Source: Zychaea mexicana (lineage: Eukaryota; Mucoromycota; Mucoromycetes; Mucorales; Lichtheimiaceae). Taken from it: a stretch of DNA of 64,000 nt. Shown here in pieces: positions 35,448-45,694 of this stretch. Under the pieces are notes generated by a model, which was not told the origin of the DNA, did no database searches, and saw nothing but the letters and a program-made list of their open reading frames with translations. The position numbers and the translations under genes were made by a program. The stretch lies in contig NW_026516702.1 in the NCBI RefSeq assembly GCF_025766255.1, positions 248,001 to 312,000 of the forward strand. The letters are read 5' to 3'. Each line of letters starts with the position of its first letter. The first letter of the stretch is position 1.

Positions 35448-38400
35448 ATGACACTCACTATTGGTTCGTTAAACGTTCGACATCTTGTCAAACATGACCC
35501 ACACAACCCCAACAAAACAAAACACTTCATCCGTCATCTACGCCGCCAAGCCCTGCACCTGCTGGCACTTCAAGATACGGGCACTCATAACGATGAACAC
35601 AACAAAACTTTACAACAACGGTTCTGTGCTCGCGACAGTTCATGGAGTAAACACTGTGCCATTATCAACTTTTCTCCCCTTGTCAACATCCAACATGTCT
35701 TTGCGTCGCAAAGCGGCCGGATATTGTTGGTGACGGTTACACACATCAATAATGAATTTCCACCGTTCAACATTATCAATTTTTACGCGCCTGCCGCCTA
35801 CAGGGATCGGAAAGACTTTTATAGTCTCGAACTCCTTCCAATCCTGCAACAGCAAAATATGATTCCGCATGGTGATAGGTTGTTTATCCTTGGAGATTTC
35901 AACTATTCATATGCGCAGCGCGACTCATCATTCATGAAAGCAGCACCAAAAGAGTGGTGCGCACACTTGAATGAAAACTTTGTCAACCTGATGCTGCCGT
36001 CGGACGGATCCAATAACCTCACGACGACATTCTACAACGGACGAGGCACATCGTCAATTGATTATATATTTGCGTCATCATCACTCTCCCTGCTGTGTTC
36101 GGCACCCGATGTCCGCCATGTGAATAGCAACTGGACGGACCATGCATTGATAGTGACCAGCATGCGGGCCAGTAATATCCGGCAGGGCCAAGACATATGG
36201 AGAGCCAACCCACTTATTGTCAACTCGGTACAGTTTAAAGAAAAACTGAATTCAGCACTCTCATCGGCACATATAAGAATTGCCAACATAGCCTCGCCAC
36301 AAGAGGCCTGGGATGAAGTCAAAAAGATTGCGAAAGAGGAATGCCGTCAATATGGACGTTATCTAGCCAAGAAAAAAGACCATCGCGAAAAACACCTACT
36401 TCGTCAACGTAATAAGATGATGCGCCATTTCAAGACAACAGGAAGTCGACCTCAGCGCCTTGTTGATATTACCGCCGAGCTCAACAAGATTCAAGAAGAT
36501 CACGCTAGAATTTTAGCTATCAAAGCTAATGTCCGCTGGAGAGAGCGTAGCGAAATATCGGCCGGCTATCTAAAACGCACAGCACAACAACGAATGGCAC
36601 AAAGGAACATCCTCCAGCTAGAACATCCAGTAACAGGCATCGTAGACTCTTCGATTGATCATATGCATCAAGCAGTCTGTTCATTTTATTCACAATTATA
36701 CTCACCGGAACCGACTGATGCAGCAGCAATATCAGACCTGTTGGACCATTTACCGCCATCATGCGTGCTCTCACAAGACTCTTGCGACATCTTAACAGAA
36801 GACATGACTCTCGACGAGTTACTTGACGCAACCAAACGTGCACCGAAAGGAAGCAGTCCGGGACTAGACGGCCTGCCCTATAACATGTTGTCTACCATTT
36901 TCAAACACCCGTTATATGGCAGAATGGCTGTTGATATTTACAATTCAGCTTTACATCAGGCACTATTTCCAGCATCATGGTCAGACACATGTATTTGTCT
37001 CATTCCGAAGAAAGGGGAGCTCTCCCAACTACGAAACTGGCGTCCAATTGCATTGATCAACACGGACTCTAAAATATTTACCCGTATCATGAACTCACGA
37101 ATAGTCCGTGTTAGTAATGCATTAATTAACAAGTATCAGACGGGTTTCGTGCACGGACGCTACATCGCAGACAATGGGCTTGCTGTACGACTTGCTATGG
37201 ACCATGCCGCCAGCGTAAATGCCGATGACGTCGGTTTATCTTTGGATATGGAAAAAGCGTACGACCGCGTTCATCCAGAATATCTCGAATGTTGTCTTAG
37301 CAAATGGGGATTCCCAGCAAAGATCATCTCTTCTATCAAGACTCTTTTCTTCGGCAGCAATCTACGAATCAACATTAACGGGTCCTTGTCTCCAGCATTT
37401 AAACAACAACGTGGCGTTCGACAAGGAGACCCTCTCTCGCCTATTTTGTTCAATCTGGCCTTAGAGCCTTTCTTGGTCCGCATCCTCAACGATGAACAAT
37501 TACACGGATATGATATATCGATGGCAGCAAGTAAAGCTCTTACCCCAGTCACACCGTCTCCAACTAAACTAAAGGTTCTAGCCTACGCCGATGACTGCTT
37601 TGTTTTCATTCATAATGAATCAGATTTGCAACAAGTCCGCCACCACTTAGACACCTACTCCAGAGCATCAAACGCCAAGGTCAATATGGACAAAACGCAC
37701 GCCATATCGCTATCTGGCAAGTCGTCATCCACTTTGCGCTCGTGTTTGGAGGGAATGGGCATTAGATCATGGTTCGATCGACGAGCCCATCAAGCCTTGG
37801 TATATCTCGGATATCCTTTGTATCAATCGCCGCAGCAACGGGATGGCTTCCTGGACAAACTTCTAGGCAAGATCAAATCAGCCTGCAACATCCATGCGCA
37901 TCGGTCACTCTCGATTCGCGGTCGAGCGACAATTCTGAATGTGCTGATTTTATCATCACTTTGGCACGTCTTACGAGTTTGCGCGGTCCCTCAAGCGTTC
38001 CAGAAGAAAGTTCGCAGCATTTGCCATGACTTCTTGACTAAAAAGATGTTTCCCAAGATTGCATTTCACCGACTGGCACCACCTCGCAAACAAGGGGGCC
38101 TTGCAATATTAGTCCCGGAAGCACAACAATCAGCACTCCAGCTCAGATGGATCCAACCTATGTTTAGTAATGACACCAAGCAGCGATCGTTCATACATTC
38201 GTGGATAATTAATACTCAGGCAACATGGACTCCAAACCAGGACCCACATATGTGTCTCCTATTTCCCCGACTTCGGACCGCTTCAATGAGTAAACCCGTC
38301 AGCTTCTCAAATCAGCTATGCAAGGCCTTAGACAATTTTACGGTTGACTATCAATCCCAACTCATACCGACCGCTACAGTTCTACAACTGCACGTCCTAG

Positions 38401-39290
38401 ATGCCATGACGCCGACACAGCGCCCGCTCACCAAAACCTTAGACGTATGCTTACGACGCATAGCCAAACACAGGCTCCTAATGGATGATTTGTTCATCTT
38501 TGATTTAGCGAAGGGCTGTTTACGGAGACGGCTCGCCACGGAATTCTTGATTTACCCGCGCCTTTTGGGTCTACTGGTTCGCTTCTTGGACTTGGGTGAG
38601 TTGGGATTCCATCCAGCGGTGTTTCAGACTTTGATCCCGAGGCATCTTCTTCACAACTCTATTGATCCCGCTATCCGTGAACATAAGGCGGTCGATCTGG
38701 GAGCATGGTGCAAGGTCCAAGATAAACAATTGACCACGATCACAGCAAAAGAACTCAGACAAGCAATCATCGACAAGTCTATACACGTCGAAGCCCGGGA
38801 AAACACGATCTTAACACCTAGCCAATGGGATACCTTCTGGCGATTGAAGATATCGCCAACGGCAAGAAATGTTTGGTACCGAGCGCTTCACAATAAGATT
38901 TCATGCCGTAAAACTCTACATTCAATTATGCCCTCCGAATTCACATCCGCTGTATGCCCAATTTGTAACCAAGATGAAGATGATTTGTCTCATTTCCTGT
39001 ACCAATGCCCTCGCAAATGGTCGATCTGGTGCTCCGTATGGCCCGACCTACTATTACAATCTGTTACAGAATCTGCTGTACACAATGCCATCTTTCACCT
39101 GTATTTTCCCCAAAATGCTCCCCGTCTCCCTTCAGATATAATTATCAGCTGTATATTAGAATGTCTTTGGAACGCCCACTGGCGCTTTGTTTTAAACAAC
39201 TCTCCCTTCGTTCCCGATAACATTATAACGCAAATCCATTCCCTTTTGTTAACCCGCACTCAAGAAAATCTTCCTTCTATCGCCAACTAG
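35448..39290 (+). CDS. LINE ORF2: AP-type endonuclease and reverse transcriptase
   Basis: 1280 residues, no interruptions. The N-terminal ~235 residues are an APE-type endonuclease (LTIGSLNVRHL, LFILGDFNYSY, SSIDYIFASS, NWTDHALI). The reverse transcriptase spans about 460-760, with GSSPGLDGLPYNML, LIPKKGELSQLRNWRPIALI, GVRQGDPLSPILFNLALEP and the catalytic AYADDCFVF (YADD at about 713-716). A C-terminal Cys/His segment (CPICNQDEDDLSHFLYQCPR) lies near 1170-1190. Such enzymes nick the target and copy the LINE RNA in place (target-primed reverse transcription). The ATG lies just after an A-rich spacer, so translation of ORF2 probably needs reinitiation or an internal start. Confidence 0.93.
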   Translation: MTLTIGSLNVRHLVKHDPHNPNKTKHFIRHLRRQALHLLALQDTGTHNDEHNKTLQQRFCARDSSWSKHCAIINFSPLVNIQHVFASQSGRILLVTVTHINNEFPPFNIINFYAPAAYRDRKDFYSLELLPILQQQNMIPHGDRLFILGDFNYSYAQRDSSFMKAAPKEWCAHLNENFVNLMLPSDGSNNLTTTFYNGRGTSSIDYIFASSSLSLLCSAPDVRHVNSNWTDHALIVTSMRASNIRQGQDIWRANPLIVNSVQFKEKLNSALSSAHIRIANIASPQEAWDEVKKIAKEECRQYGRYLAKKKDHREKHLLRQRNKMMRHFKTTGSRPQRLVDITAELNKIQEDHARILAIKANVRWRERSEISAGYLKRTAQQRMAQRNILQLEHPVTGIVDSSIDHMHQAVCSFYSQLYSPEPTDAAAISDLLDHLPPSCVLSQDSCDILTEDMTLDELLDATKRAPKGSSPGLDGLPYNMLSTIFKHPLYGRMAVDIYNSALHQALFPASWSDTCICLIPKKGELSQLRNWRPIALINTDSKIFTRIMNSRIVRVSNALINKYQTGFVHGRYIADNGLAVRLAMDHAASVNADDVGLSLDMEKAYDRVHPEYLECCLSKWGFPAKIISSIKTLFFGSNLRININGSLSPAFKQQRGVRQGDPLSPILFNLALEPFLVRILNDEQLHGYDISMAASKALTPVTPSPTKLKVLAYADDCFVFIHNESDLQQVRHHLDTYSRASNAKVNMDKTHAISLSGKSSSTLRSCLEGMGIRSWFDRRAHQALVYLGYPLYQSPQQRDGFLDKLLGKIKSACNIHAHRSLSIRGRATILNVLILSSLWHVLRVCAVPQAFQKKVRSICHDFLTKKMFPKIAFHRLAPPRKQGGLAILVPEAQQSALQLRWIQPMFSNDTKQRSFIHSWIINTQATWTPNQDPHMCLLFPRLRTASMSKPVSFSNQLCKALDNFTVDYQSQLIPTATVLQLHVLDAMTPTQRPLTKTLDVCLRRIAKHRLLMDDLFIFDLAKGCLRRRLATEFLIYPRLLGLLVRFLDLGELGFHPAVFQTLIPRHLLHNSIDPAIREHKAVDLGAWCKVQDKQLTTITAKELRQAIIDKSIHVEARENTILTPSQWDTFWRLKISPTARNVWYRALHNKISCRKTLHSIMPSEFTSAVCPICNQDEDDLSHFLYQCPRKWSIWCSVWPDLLLQSVTESAVHNAIFHLYFPQNAPRLPSDIIISCILECLWNAHWRFVLNNSPFVPDNIITQIHSLLLTRTQENLPSIAN

Positions 39291-39399
39291 TCAAACGCTC
39301 CTTAGCTTCTTCTCCTCACCTCTCATATTTAATATGCACGTGACTTGAAATAAAAACCGACGCAATAATTTGTTGCGCGCCTAAAAAAAAAAAAAAAAT

Positions 39400-40273
39400 G
39401 CATATACTTTTAGGACTTTATCAGTCAATTCTCCACACGCCCACATCTGCACATACACACACACACATCCAATTAGAAACGCCAGAAGATCTATCAATCA
39501 AGCAAAGGAATAAAAAAAACCTAAGCTGCTGTAAAATTATACATATGATACTTAAAGAGCACAGATCTGGGGTAAAAATAATGCGACTTTTTTAATTACG
39601 TCCTTTGCGCCATAACTTCAATAGCAAAACATACACTTTTAGCTTGTTTATGCTGTCATACCTGTCTTGATAGTTGTTTATTCACAACTTGTGTAATAAA
39701 CGTTTTGCTTCACAATTTATGCTGAGAAGCCTTGGCTCTCCATCTTTATACATGCTTCTCTCTGATCTAATATCCTTCATCTAACAACCGGATGAGTAGT
39801 TTATTTACATCGTTACTCGCTGATTTTGCTCTCTGCTCTACGACCAGCCAAAAAATTACGGTCCTCATCTCTAACCCTCCAATCTCTAAATACCTTAATG
39901 AGGGCATTTTTAAACTACCATTCATACTTTCTGTGCCCTCACAAAATCTTCTATTTATTATCAACTTGAGTACAAAACAGCTATAGGACGGAAAGTATGG
40001 CATTGTATAAAATATTAATGCTCCCAATATTATTCTCTTACACTATTATCACTTCACATATTTACACACATGTTAAATGACGGATCCACGTTCAGATCGA
40101 ATCTGCCTTTAACTCATTCGAGGTCGGATCGGATCCAAAAACTCTCGATCCGGATCCGTCTTTTTGACACGGATCGGAACGAGTAGACGGATCGCCGGGT
40201 GAGAATGACGAAGTCGAGGCATTTCCCTTATGGCCTCCACATTTTTTTTGTATGGAGGATTTTACCCTCAGAG
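39400..40273. other. Flank between LINE and MITE-like element
   Basis: No gene supported. 40083-40190 is dense in GGATC/GATCC words; CGGATCGGATCC and GATCCGGATCCG flank an A-rich loop and could pair as an imperfect hairpin. This may be another short repeat of unknown kind. Confidence 0.4.
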
Positions 40274-40522
40274 CAGTGTTGACGAATTTCGCCAACCGCA
40301 ATTTTCGCCTGGCGAAAATTGGTGAAGTTGACGACGAAACAGCTGAAACTCCTGACATACAAGTGCACCCAGCAGAAAACAAATCTTATAAATACAAATT
40401 GTCAACACTTTTCATCCCCTCCCTTCAACAGATTTAGATTTTCATATGTATCTCCAAGTAAAGTAATTGATTTTTAGCCTCTAATTTTCGCCTATTTTCG
40501 CCCTGGCGAAAAATCAGCACTG
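40274..40522. mobile_element. MITE-like element, about 249 bp
   Basis: The left end CAGTGTTGACGAATTTCGCC and the reverse complement of the right end (CAGTGCTGATTTTTCGCC) are imperfect inverted repeats starting CAGTG. Internal TTTTCGCC..GGCGAAAA palindromes lie near both ends. It has no coding capacity. CAGTG-type ends are common in hAT elements, which make 8-bp target duplications; the flanking 8-mers here are not identical, so the family is only a suggestion. Confidence 0.5.
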
Positions 40523-40658
40523 GAAGAGAGGTAACAGCGGCCTCAAAGTGTGATAAGCAGAAGAAAAAAAATTACAAGAAATTATAAAAAATATCGAAAG
40601 ATTGCCTTGACTGCTATGGCAGCAGTCTTAGCAGGAAGAAAGGGTGTGTTGTCGAAAA

Positions 40659-43600
40659 TTAAAGCCCAGTGGGCTCGCCAGATGGCCAAAAGAGTATAAG
40701 CGATAATGAGGAGAAGTTGCGTATGAGTGAAAGAGGAGTACGGAGGATCCCCAATGGAGATGAAATGAAGAAAAGCAGATGGGCGCGGGTCATGGTGGCA
40801 GATGCGGTTCCAGACTCATTGCCATATATCAAATTTGCGTGGACATAGAACAAGAAAGTGAGCCAGTGTTTCGTTGAGACAACCACAAAGCCGACATTCC
40901 GGAGAGGGAAGGAAGGTGGAGTTCATACGGAACAGTCGTTCTGCATTAGGTATGACTGTATGATAGATGCGAAAGAGGACATTTCTAGCAGCATGGTCCA
41001 TGGGGGTGGCCCAAAAGACACGCCAGTGTTTGGTGGAAACTGGGGATGCGGGTGTTCCTGGAGTGAGTTTTCGTCGGTACGCCTTGGTTTGCCACGAGGT
41101 GAACGCTGGGTCATTTTTGATGGCGTTGGTTAGTGGTTGAAAGTTGATAGAGTCAGGTTGATGTAAACGCCCATCTTGTGCATTAGTGCTGTGAATGCAA
41201 AGTCGTGCAAAGAAAGGGCGAATGATATAGCGGAAATTGATTACGTCGTGTCTAAGTTGATTGAGAAGCGTCGGGTGTCTGACGTCGTCGTCAAGCTGGC
41301 GCTGGCGCAGGCGAATATACCCAAGGGACTGATCTTAAAGATGAAAGAATCCTTCACCTGATATTTAGAGAAACCTGGTCGTCTAGGTGGTGGGTTGTCG
41401 GATGATGGCTGAATGATGACAGAGAGTGGTAATTCTAATGCTGTTGCGGGTGATAAGTTGTCGACTGTATCCCAGGACAAACCAGCCGCATCAATGGCAC
41501 GAAGGACCAAGGCAACTGGCGATGCTGATTCATACGCTCGTTGTTTACGACTAGCTGGAGAGAACAAGACCAGCCGGTGGTCTGCGAATACTTTTTGATG
41601 GCAAGTAGTCGATGGATCAGACATAGAATATGTTGTGGGAACATACCGCTTTCATCCAGCATCGGTTGAGGTCACCTTAAAATGGGGTCCAATAAGCCAA
41701 TCCCACCCTGGTGTCGTGGTACACATAGTTTCTGATAGGACACGCGTGGGAACATTCGATGCATTAGGAAGCTGCTGATGGTGCTTCTCAGTTTCTGGTG
41801 GAAGCCTGACAGTGGTGCGCCAATGATACGCAGAACATGCCATAGTTTTGACAAAATCAAGGTGTTGAGCACGGTGGCATGGCCGCGGATAGACAAGTTG
41901 CGGCTCAAGTGAATGTTGCATTGGTTCTTGACCGATTCCAGCAACCGGTTCATGAATGTATTCAGTTGGGTAGTTGAGGAGGTCAGTGGATAGCCCAAAT
42001 ATGTGACGGGGTCGGTCTGTGTACGATCGTGACAAGGCAGAATTCCATGTTGGTGTAGCAAAGCATTCCATCGAGGTTGTGGTGCCCCTCCTAGCGAGAT
42101 TGCTTGGGTCTTTTCTTGATTGAACTTGGCATTTGAAGCGCGTTGATAGACATCCATGTGGTACAAAACCCGGCGCAAATCCTCGGGAGATTGCAGGAAA
42201 ACAAGAATATCATCCGCGTAGGCGAGTGTTTTAATTGGCTCGGGGTGGGCATGGTGGCTGGTGCAATGTCATTGTTCGGTGATGTGAAGACATATCCGTG
42301 ATATGATACGTCTCTTTGTAACGAGCGCAGAAAAGGCTCCAGAGCCAGGTTGAAAAGGATCGGCGACAGTGGATCACATTGTCGCAATCCGCGTTGTTGT
42401 GCAAATGGCGCGCTAAGATGACCGTTAATGTTGATACGTATACGCGTGTTGGAAAACAGTGAGTTGATGCTGTTAATAATCTGATCGGGAAAAGCAAAGT
42501 GTTGCAAAGTTTGAACTAAATACTGTGAATGGGTCCTATCATACGCTTTTTCCTGGTCGAGTAGGAGGCCAATGGCTGACGACGTATTGCTTGAGGCATG
42601 TTCCATGACAAGGCGTGCTGCTAGGCCATTTTCGGCAATAAAGCGACCCGGCATGAATCCCGTTTGCTGTGGGTTAATCAGGGGTGCAGCGGCCACCACG
42701 ACGCGCTTATTTAGCAGCCGTGTGTATATCTTGGAATCACAATTGACGAGACTAATCGGCCGCCAATTCTTGAGTGTAGTCAGATCGCCCTTTTTTGGGA
42801 GGAGACGGATACAGGTTTCGGTCCAAGAATCAGGAAAAAGACCATTTTTCAATGCATCGTCATATACTTGACATGTAAGTGTTTTGGCTGCCGGGTGTTT
42901 GAATACGAGCCTCCATATGCCGTATGGTAAACCGTCGGTTCCAGGGCTACTTTGGCGTGGGGCTCGTTTAGCTCCGTCTTGGAGATCTTCAATGCTGAAG
43001 GGATCGACTAGGCTTTCTTTGCTGCTGGTGCTGAAGTGTGCTGAGGATGGTATGTTGTGCTGCAGTTGTTGGATAGCCGAGTCGTCAACGTCGTCGGAGG
43101 TATACAACTGTTCATAGAAAGCTGTTGCGGCTGAATGCATCGATTCCACTGTGTTACATATGTCGCCAGTGTGAGGATGTTGTAGAGTGACAATGTTGGC
43201 CTGTGACGTGCGTTGTTGTATGGTTCGCTTGAGATAACCAGCAGATTTCTCGCCTTGCTCCCGCCAGCGCTTTCCTGCACGTAAAGCGAGGGTATCGCAA
43301 ACTTCATGTTGTGCTGCTGATATTTGTTGTTCAGTTATCTTTAAGAACCATATGCGTGTAGCGATGGGTGGATTTGACCGTAAAAACCGGTTGCGTTTCG
43401 ATTGTAGTTTTTTGAGGTAAGCTGTTGTTTTATTGATGCGTTGCCGGCAATACTGTTGCATCTGCTGCTTTAGTAGACGCTTCAGTTCCTCCCATGATCG
43501 GACCATGAACTGGCAACATATGATACTTCCCTGGTCTTTACCGTATTGTGGAAAACTGGTGAAGCGGCATAGATGTAGTCAATGGTGGAAATCGTACTAT

Positions 43601-44285
43601 CACCTCGACGAAACGTCGGCTGCGGTGTCTCTTGCGGATCTGGGTTGATGCAGTTGATGAAGTGTTGTTGTAGCATAGTGAACCAGGCTGACGGTGCGTT
43701 GAGATGGTACCCTGAGCGTTGGTCGCTATAGTTGAAATCCTCAGAGAGAATCAATCGTTCCGATAGGGATGTTGTTGATTAAGATGGTTGAGTTGTAGAG
43801 GGATGTGAAAAATTGCCGTCGTTGGGTTGGCGACGTTGCTGGTGCATAGATGGTAAGTATATAAAAAGGCTGAAAAAGTCGTTGGTGGTGTTCGACTTTA
43901 ACGAGAAGATGTTGAGGGTTATCGAATACTGAGATTGGTGTGAGACTGAGGTCGGCGCTAAGTGATACGATGCCGCAATGATGTGTCCAGAATGATTGAA
44001 ATAACGGTGGAATTTGTCCTTCTGAGAGGGTGTTGATATATGTGTTTCTTGCATAGTGATGATATGTGGTTGCTGTTGTTTGATATGTCGAACGAGTTGT
44101 GTTTTGTTGAGTGTAAGTAGTTTATTGCAATTAATGGACGCGAGTGAGATATCGTTGTTTTTTACTATCATAAAAATTATTGAGTTGAGAGTGGAGTGAG
44201 GGTTGGGATTGCGATGCTGTTGGTACGCGTGCGCTTGGGTCGGAAGGGGAGCCCGAGCTGTTGTCTGAGAGTAAACTTTGTTCAT
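40659..44285 (-). pseudogene. Broken LINE ORF2 (endonuclease/reverse transcriptase)
   Basis: Minus-strand frames appear in order: endonuclease N-terminus 44285-43779 (ISLASINCNKLL, ITMQETHIST), endonuclease C-terminus 43754-43482 (LSEDFNYSDQ, STIDYIYAAS, SSWSDHG), reverse transcriptase 43506-42091 (SSPGTDGLPYGIW, LLPKKGDLTTLKNWRPISLV, GLRQCDPLSPILFNLALEP), then 42178-41672 (RASNAKFNQEKTQAIS) and C-terminal scraps to 40659 (ECRLCGCLNETLAHFLVLCP). The YADD region around 42220 falls at a frame change. The consensus RQGD is RQCD here. Not functional. Confidence 0.8.
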
Positions 44286-44523
44286 ATCCTTGCAGGCTGA
44301 TCGCGTTGGCGTGAGAGGCGGACATACAGGACTTGTTTCAGGTCAGCGGGGAAGTGTGCATCTTGTAGGATCTCCTTGGCAGTGTCCGAGAGTTCCAGCT
44401 ATCTATCCAGTCCTTAGGGGGGTTGACTTCCGAAACGAGATCTTGTTCTTCAGCTGGGATCATCGGTCTATCGGTCTGATAGTCCGCAAATTCTATGACG
44501 ATGTCGTCAAGTGCTTGTTCAAG

Positions 44524-45130
44524 TTACCCTCGTCGCATGAAAGCGGGGGAGCAATCGACCACCTCTTCTTGGGTGGTTTCCGCGTCTGTTGCTAATTTGT
44601 CGTCATTGGTATCCAAATTTTCCAGAGGAGCAAACCGGTTGGTCGGTTCCACGGGCTTGCCTTTTACGCTCGCGTGTTTAGACTTCAGGAGCTCCTTCGA
44701 GGGGGTTTGATCACGCGTGTGACCAGTCTTGCGGCGGCTTGTTTTGTTGCCGCCAGGGGTCCAGTCCTCGCTGTTTCGCACAGTGGGGCAGCTTGCAGCA
44801 TAGTGGCTCTGAGCACCACACTTAAAGCATCCTTTCTGGTTACGTCGGGCGCGTGGGCAGTCGGCAACGGCATGCCCTGGCTCATGGCAGCGCGAGCAGT
44901 GGAGCGGCATCTGATCAAAATTGGCATAGATCAACTCTTCCTGGTCGCCGCTCCAGGGAATATGTTGATCAAGGGCGTGGAGTTGTTGATTATGTCGTGG
45001 CTGTATATCCAGAACGGCGAATCCTTGGCCCATGTAAGCTTTCGTTCTTGGATTGCGAATGATACCGACATCGAGGATGCATCTCCAAATTGTAACAAAG
45101 AATAGGGTTTCGGTCTTTGCTTAAGTAAGT
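44524..45130 (-). pseudogene. Broken LINE ORF1 (two CCHC knuckles)
   Basis: A minus-strand frame 45033-44524 carries two zinc knuckles, CSRCHEPGHAVADC and CFKCGAQSHYAASC. Upstream of 45033 the homologous reading continues in another frame (LLQFGDASS region), showing a frameshift. The N-terminal half is absent. Confidence 0.7.
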
Positions 45131-45169
45131 AGAGCGAGCTTGGTTGAACGTGTAACCATCGCATCATTC

Positions 45170-45400
45170 ATGAAGTCCAAAGTTTTCTATCTCAACAAAA
45201 TGTCCAAGACCCATTTCAAGAGCAAGAGAATTCCACCTTTGAAGATTCTAACCTGTAAATTTTGCGAAGAAACTGAACACGATCTGTTCAGTTGCGAGGT
45301 GTACATCGAATTGCACGACCACCTCATTATTTGCGAGGATTGCCGATGTGTTGGGCATGAATCATCAGAGAGTACGGAATGCATCAACTCAGGTAATTAG
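45170..45400 (+). CDS. Small zinc-knuckle ORF (76 residues), possibly a gene fragment
   Basis: ATG at 45170, stop TAG at 45398-45400. It contains CKFCEETEHDLFSC (C-x2-C-x4-H-x4-C, a standard CCHC knuckle) and a second looser one, CEDCRCVGHESSESTEC. The paired knuckles resemble the end of a LINE ORF1, in the orientation opposite to the adjacent decayed LINE, but could also be the exon of a standalone gene: the frame ends at a TCAG/GTAATT junction that could be a splice donor. It does not join in phase to the first retained exon of the duplicated gene downstream. Function not known. Confidence 0.4.
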   Translation: MKSKVFYLNKMSKTHFKSKRIPPLKILTCKFCEETEHDLFSCEVYIELHDHLIICEDCRCVGHESSESTECINSGN

Positions 45401-45694
45401 CGTTGACACGGTAAAATGATACAAATATTCTTACTGTGTATGAAGTATTAACTTTGGGCATTTTTTAAAGCAGTGACGGCATTCTTTTCTTAAAAACAAT
45501 TTCCACAACTGTTTTCGACATCATTATTAAGCAGAATACTTTGAGAACATATTTTCAGGATTGTTTGAAGAACATTTGGGGGGCGGTAGGGGGGCATCCC
45601 TAGAGGACAGATGCTGACACGCAGCGAAGCGGAGGGGCTCACATCGTCCGGAAGCGAAGCGGAGGGACCAGTTTATACCTTTAATAATAAATAG

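Larger units (their letters stand above)
40620..45130 (-). mobile_element. Decayed, 5'-truncated LINE on the minus strand
   Basis: The same ORF1-ORF2 order as the intact LINE but reversed and broken. ORF1 parts lie at 44524-45130, ORF2 parts at 40659-44285. Frameshifts and stops divide both ORFs. It lacks the N-terminal half of ORF1 (truncated near 45130) and shows no poly-T (minus-strand tail) at its 3' end near 40600, so that end is lost or eroded too. It is related to, but clearly different from, the intact LINE at 33.4-39.4 kb. Confidence 0.8.
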
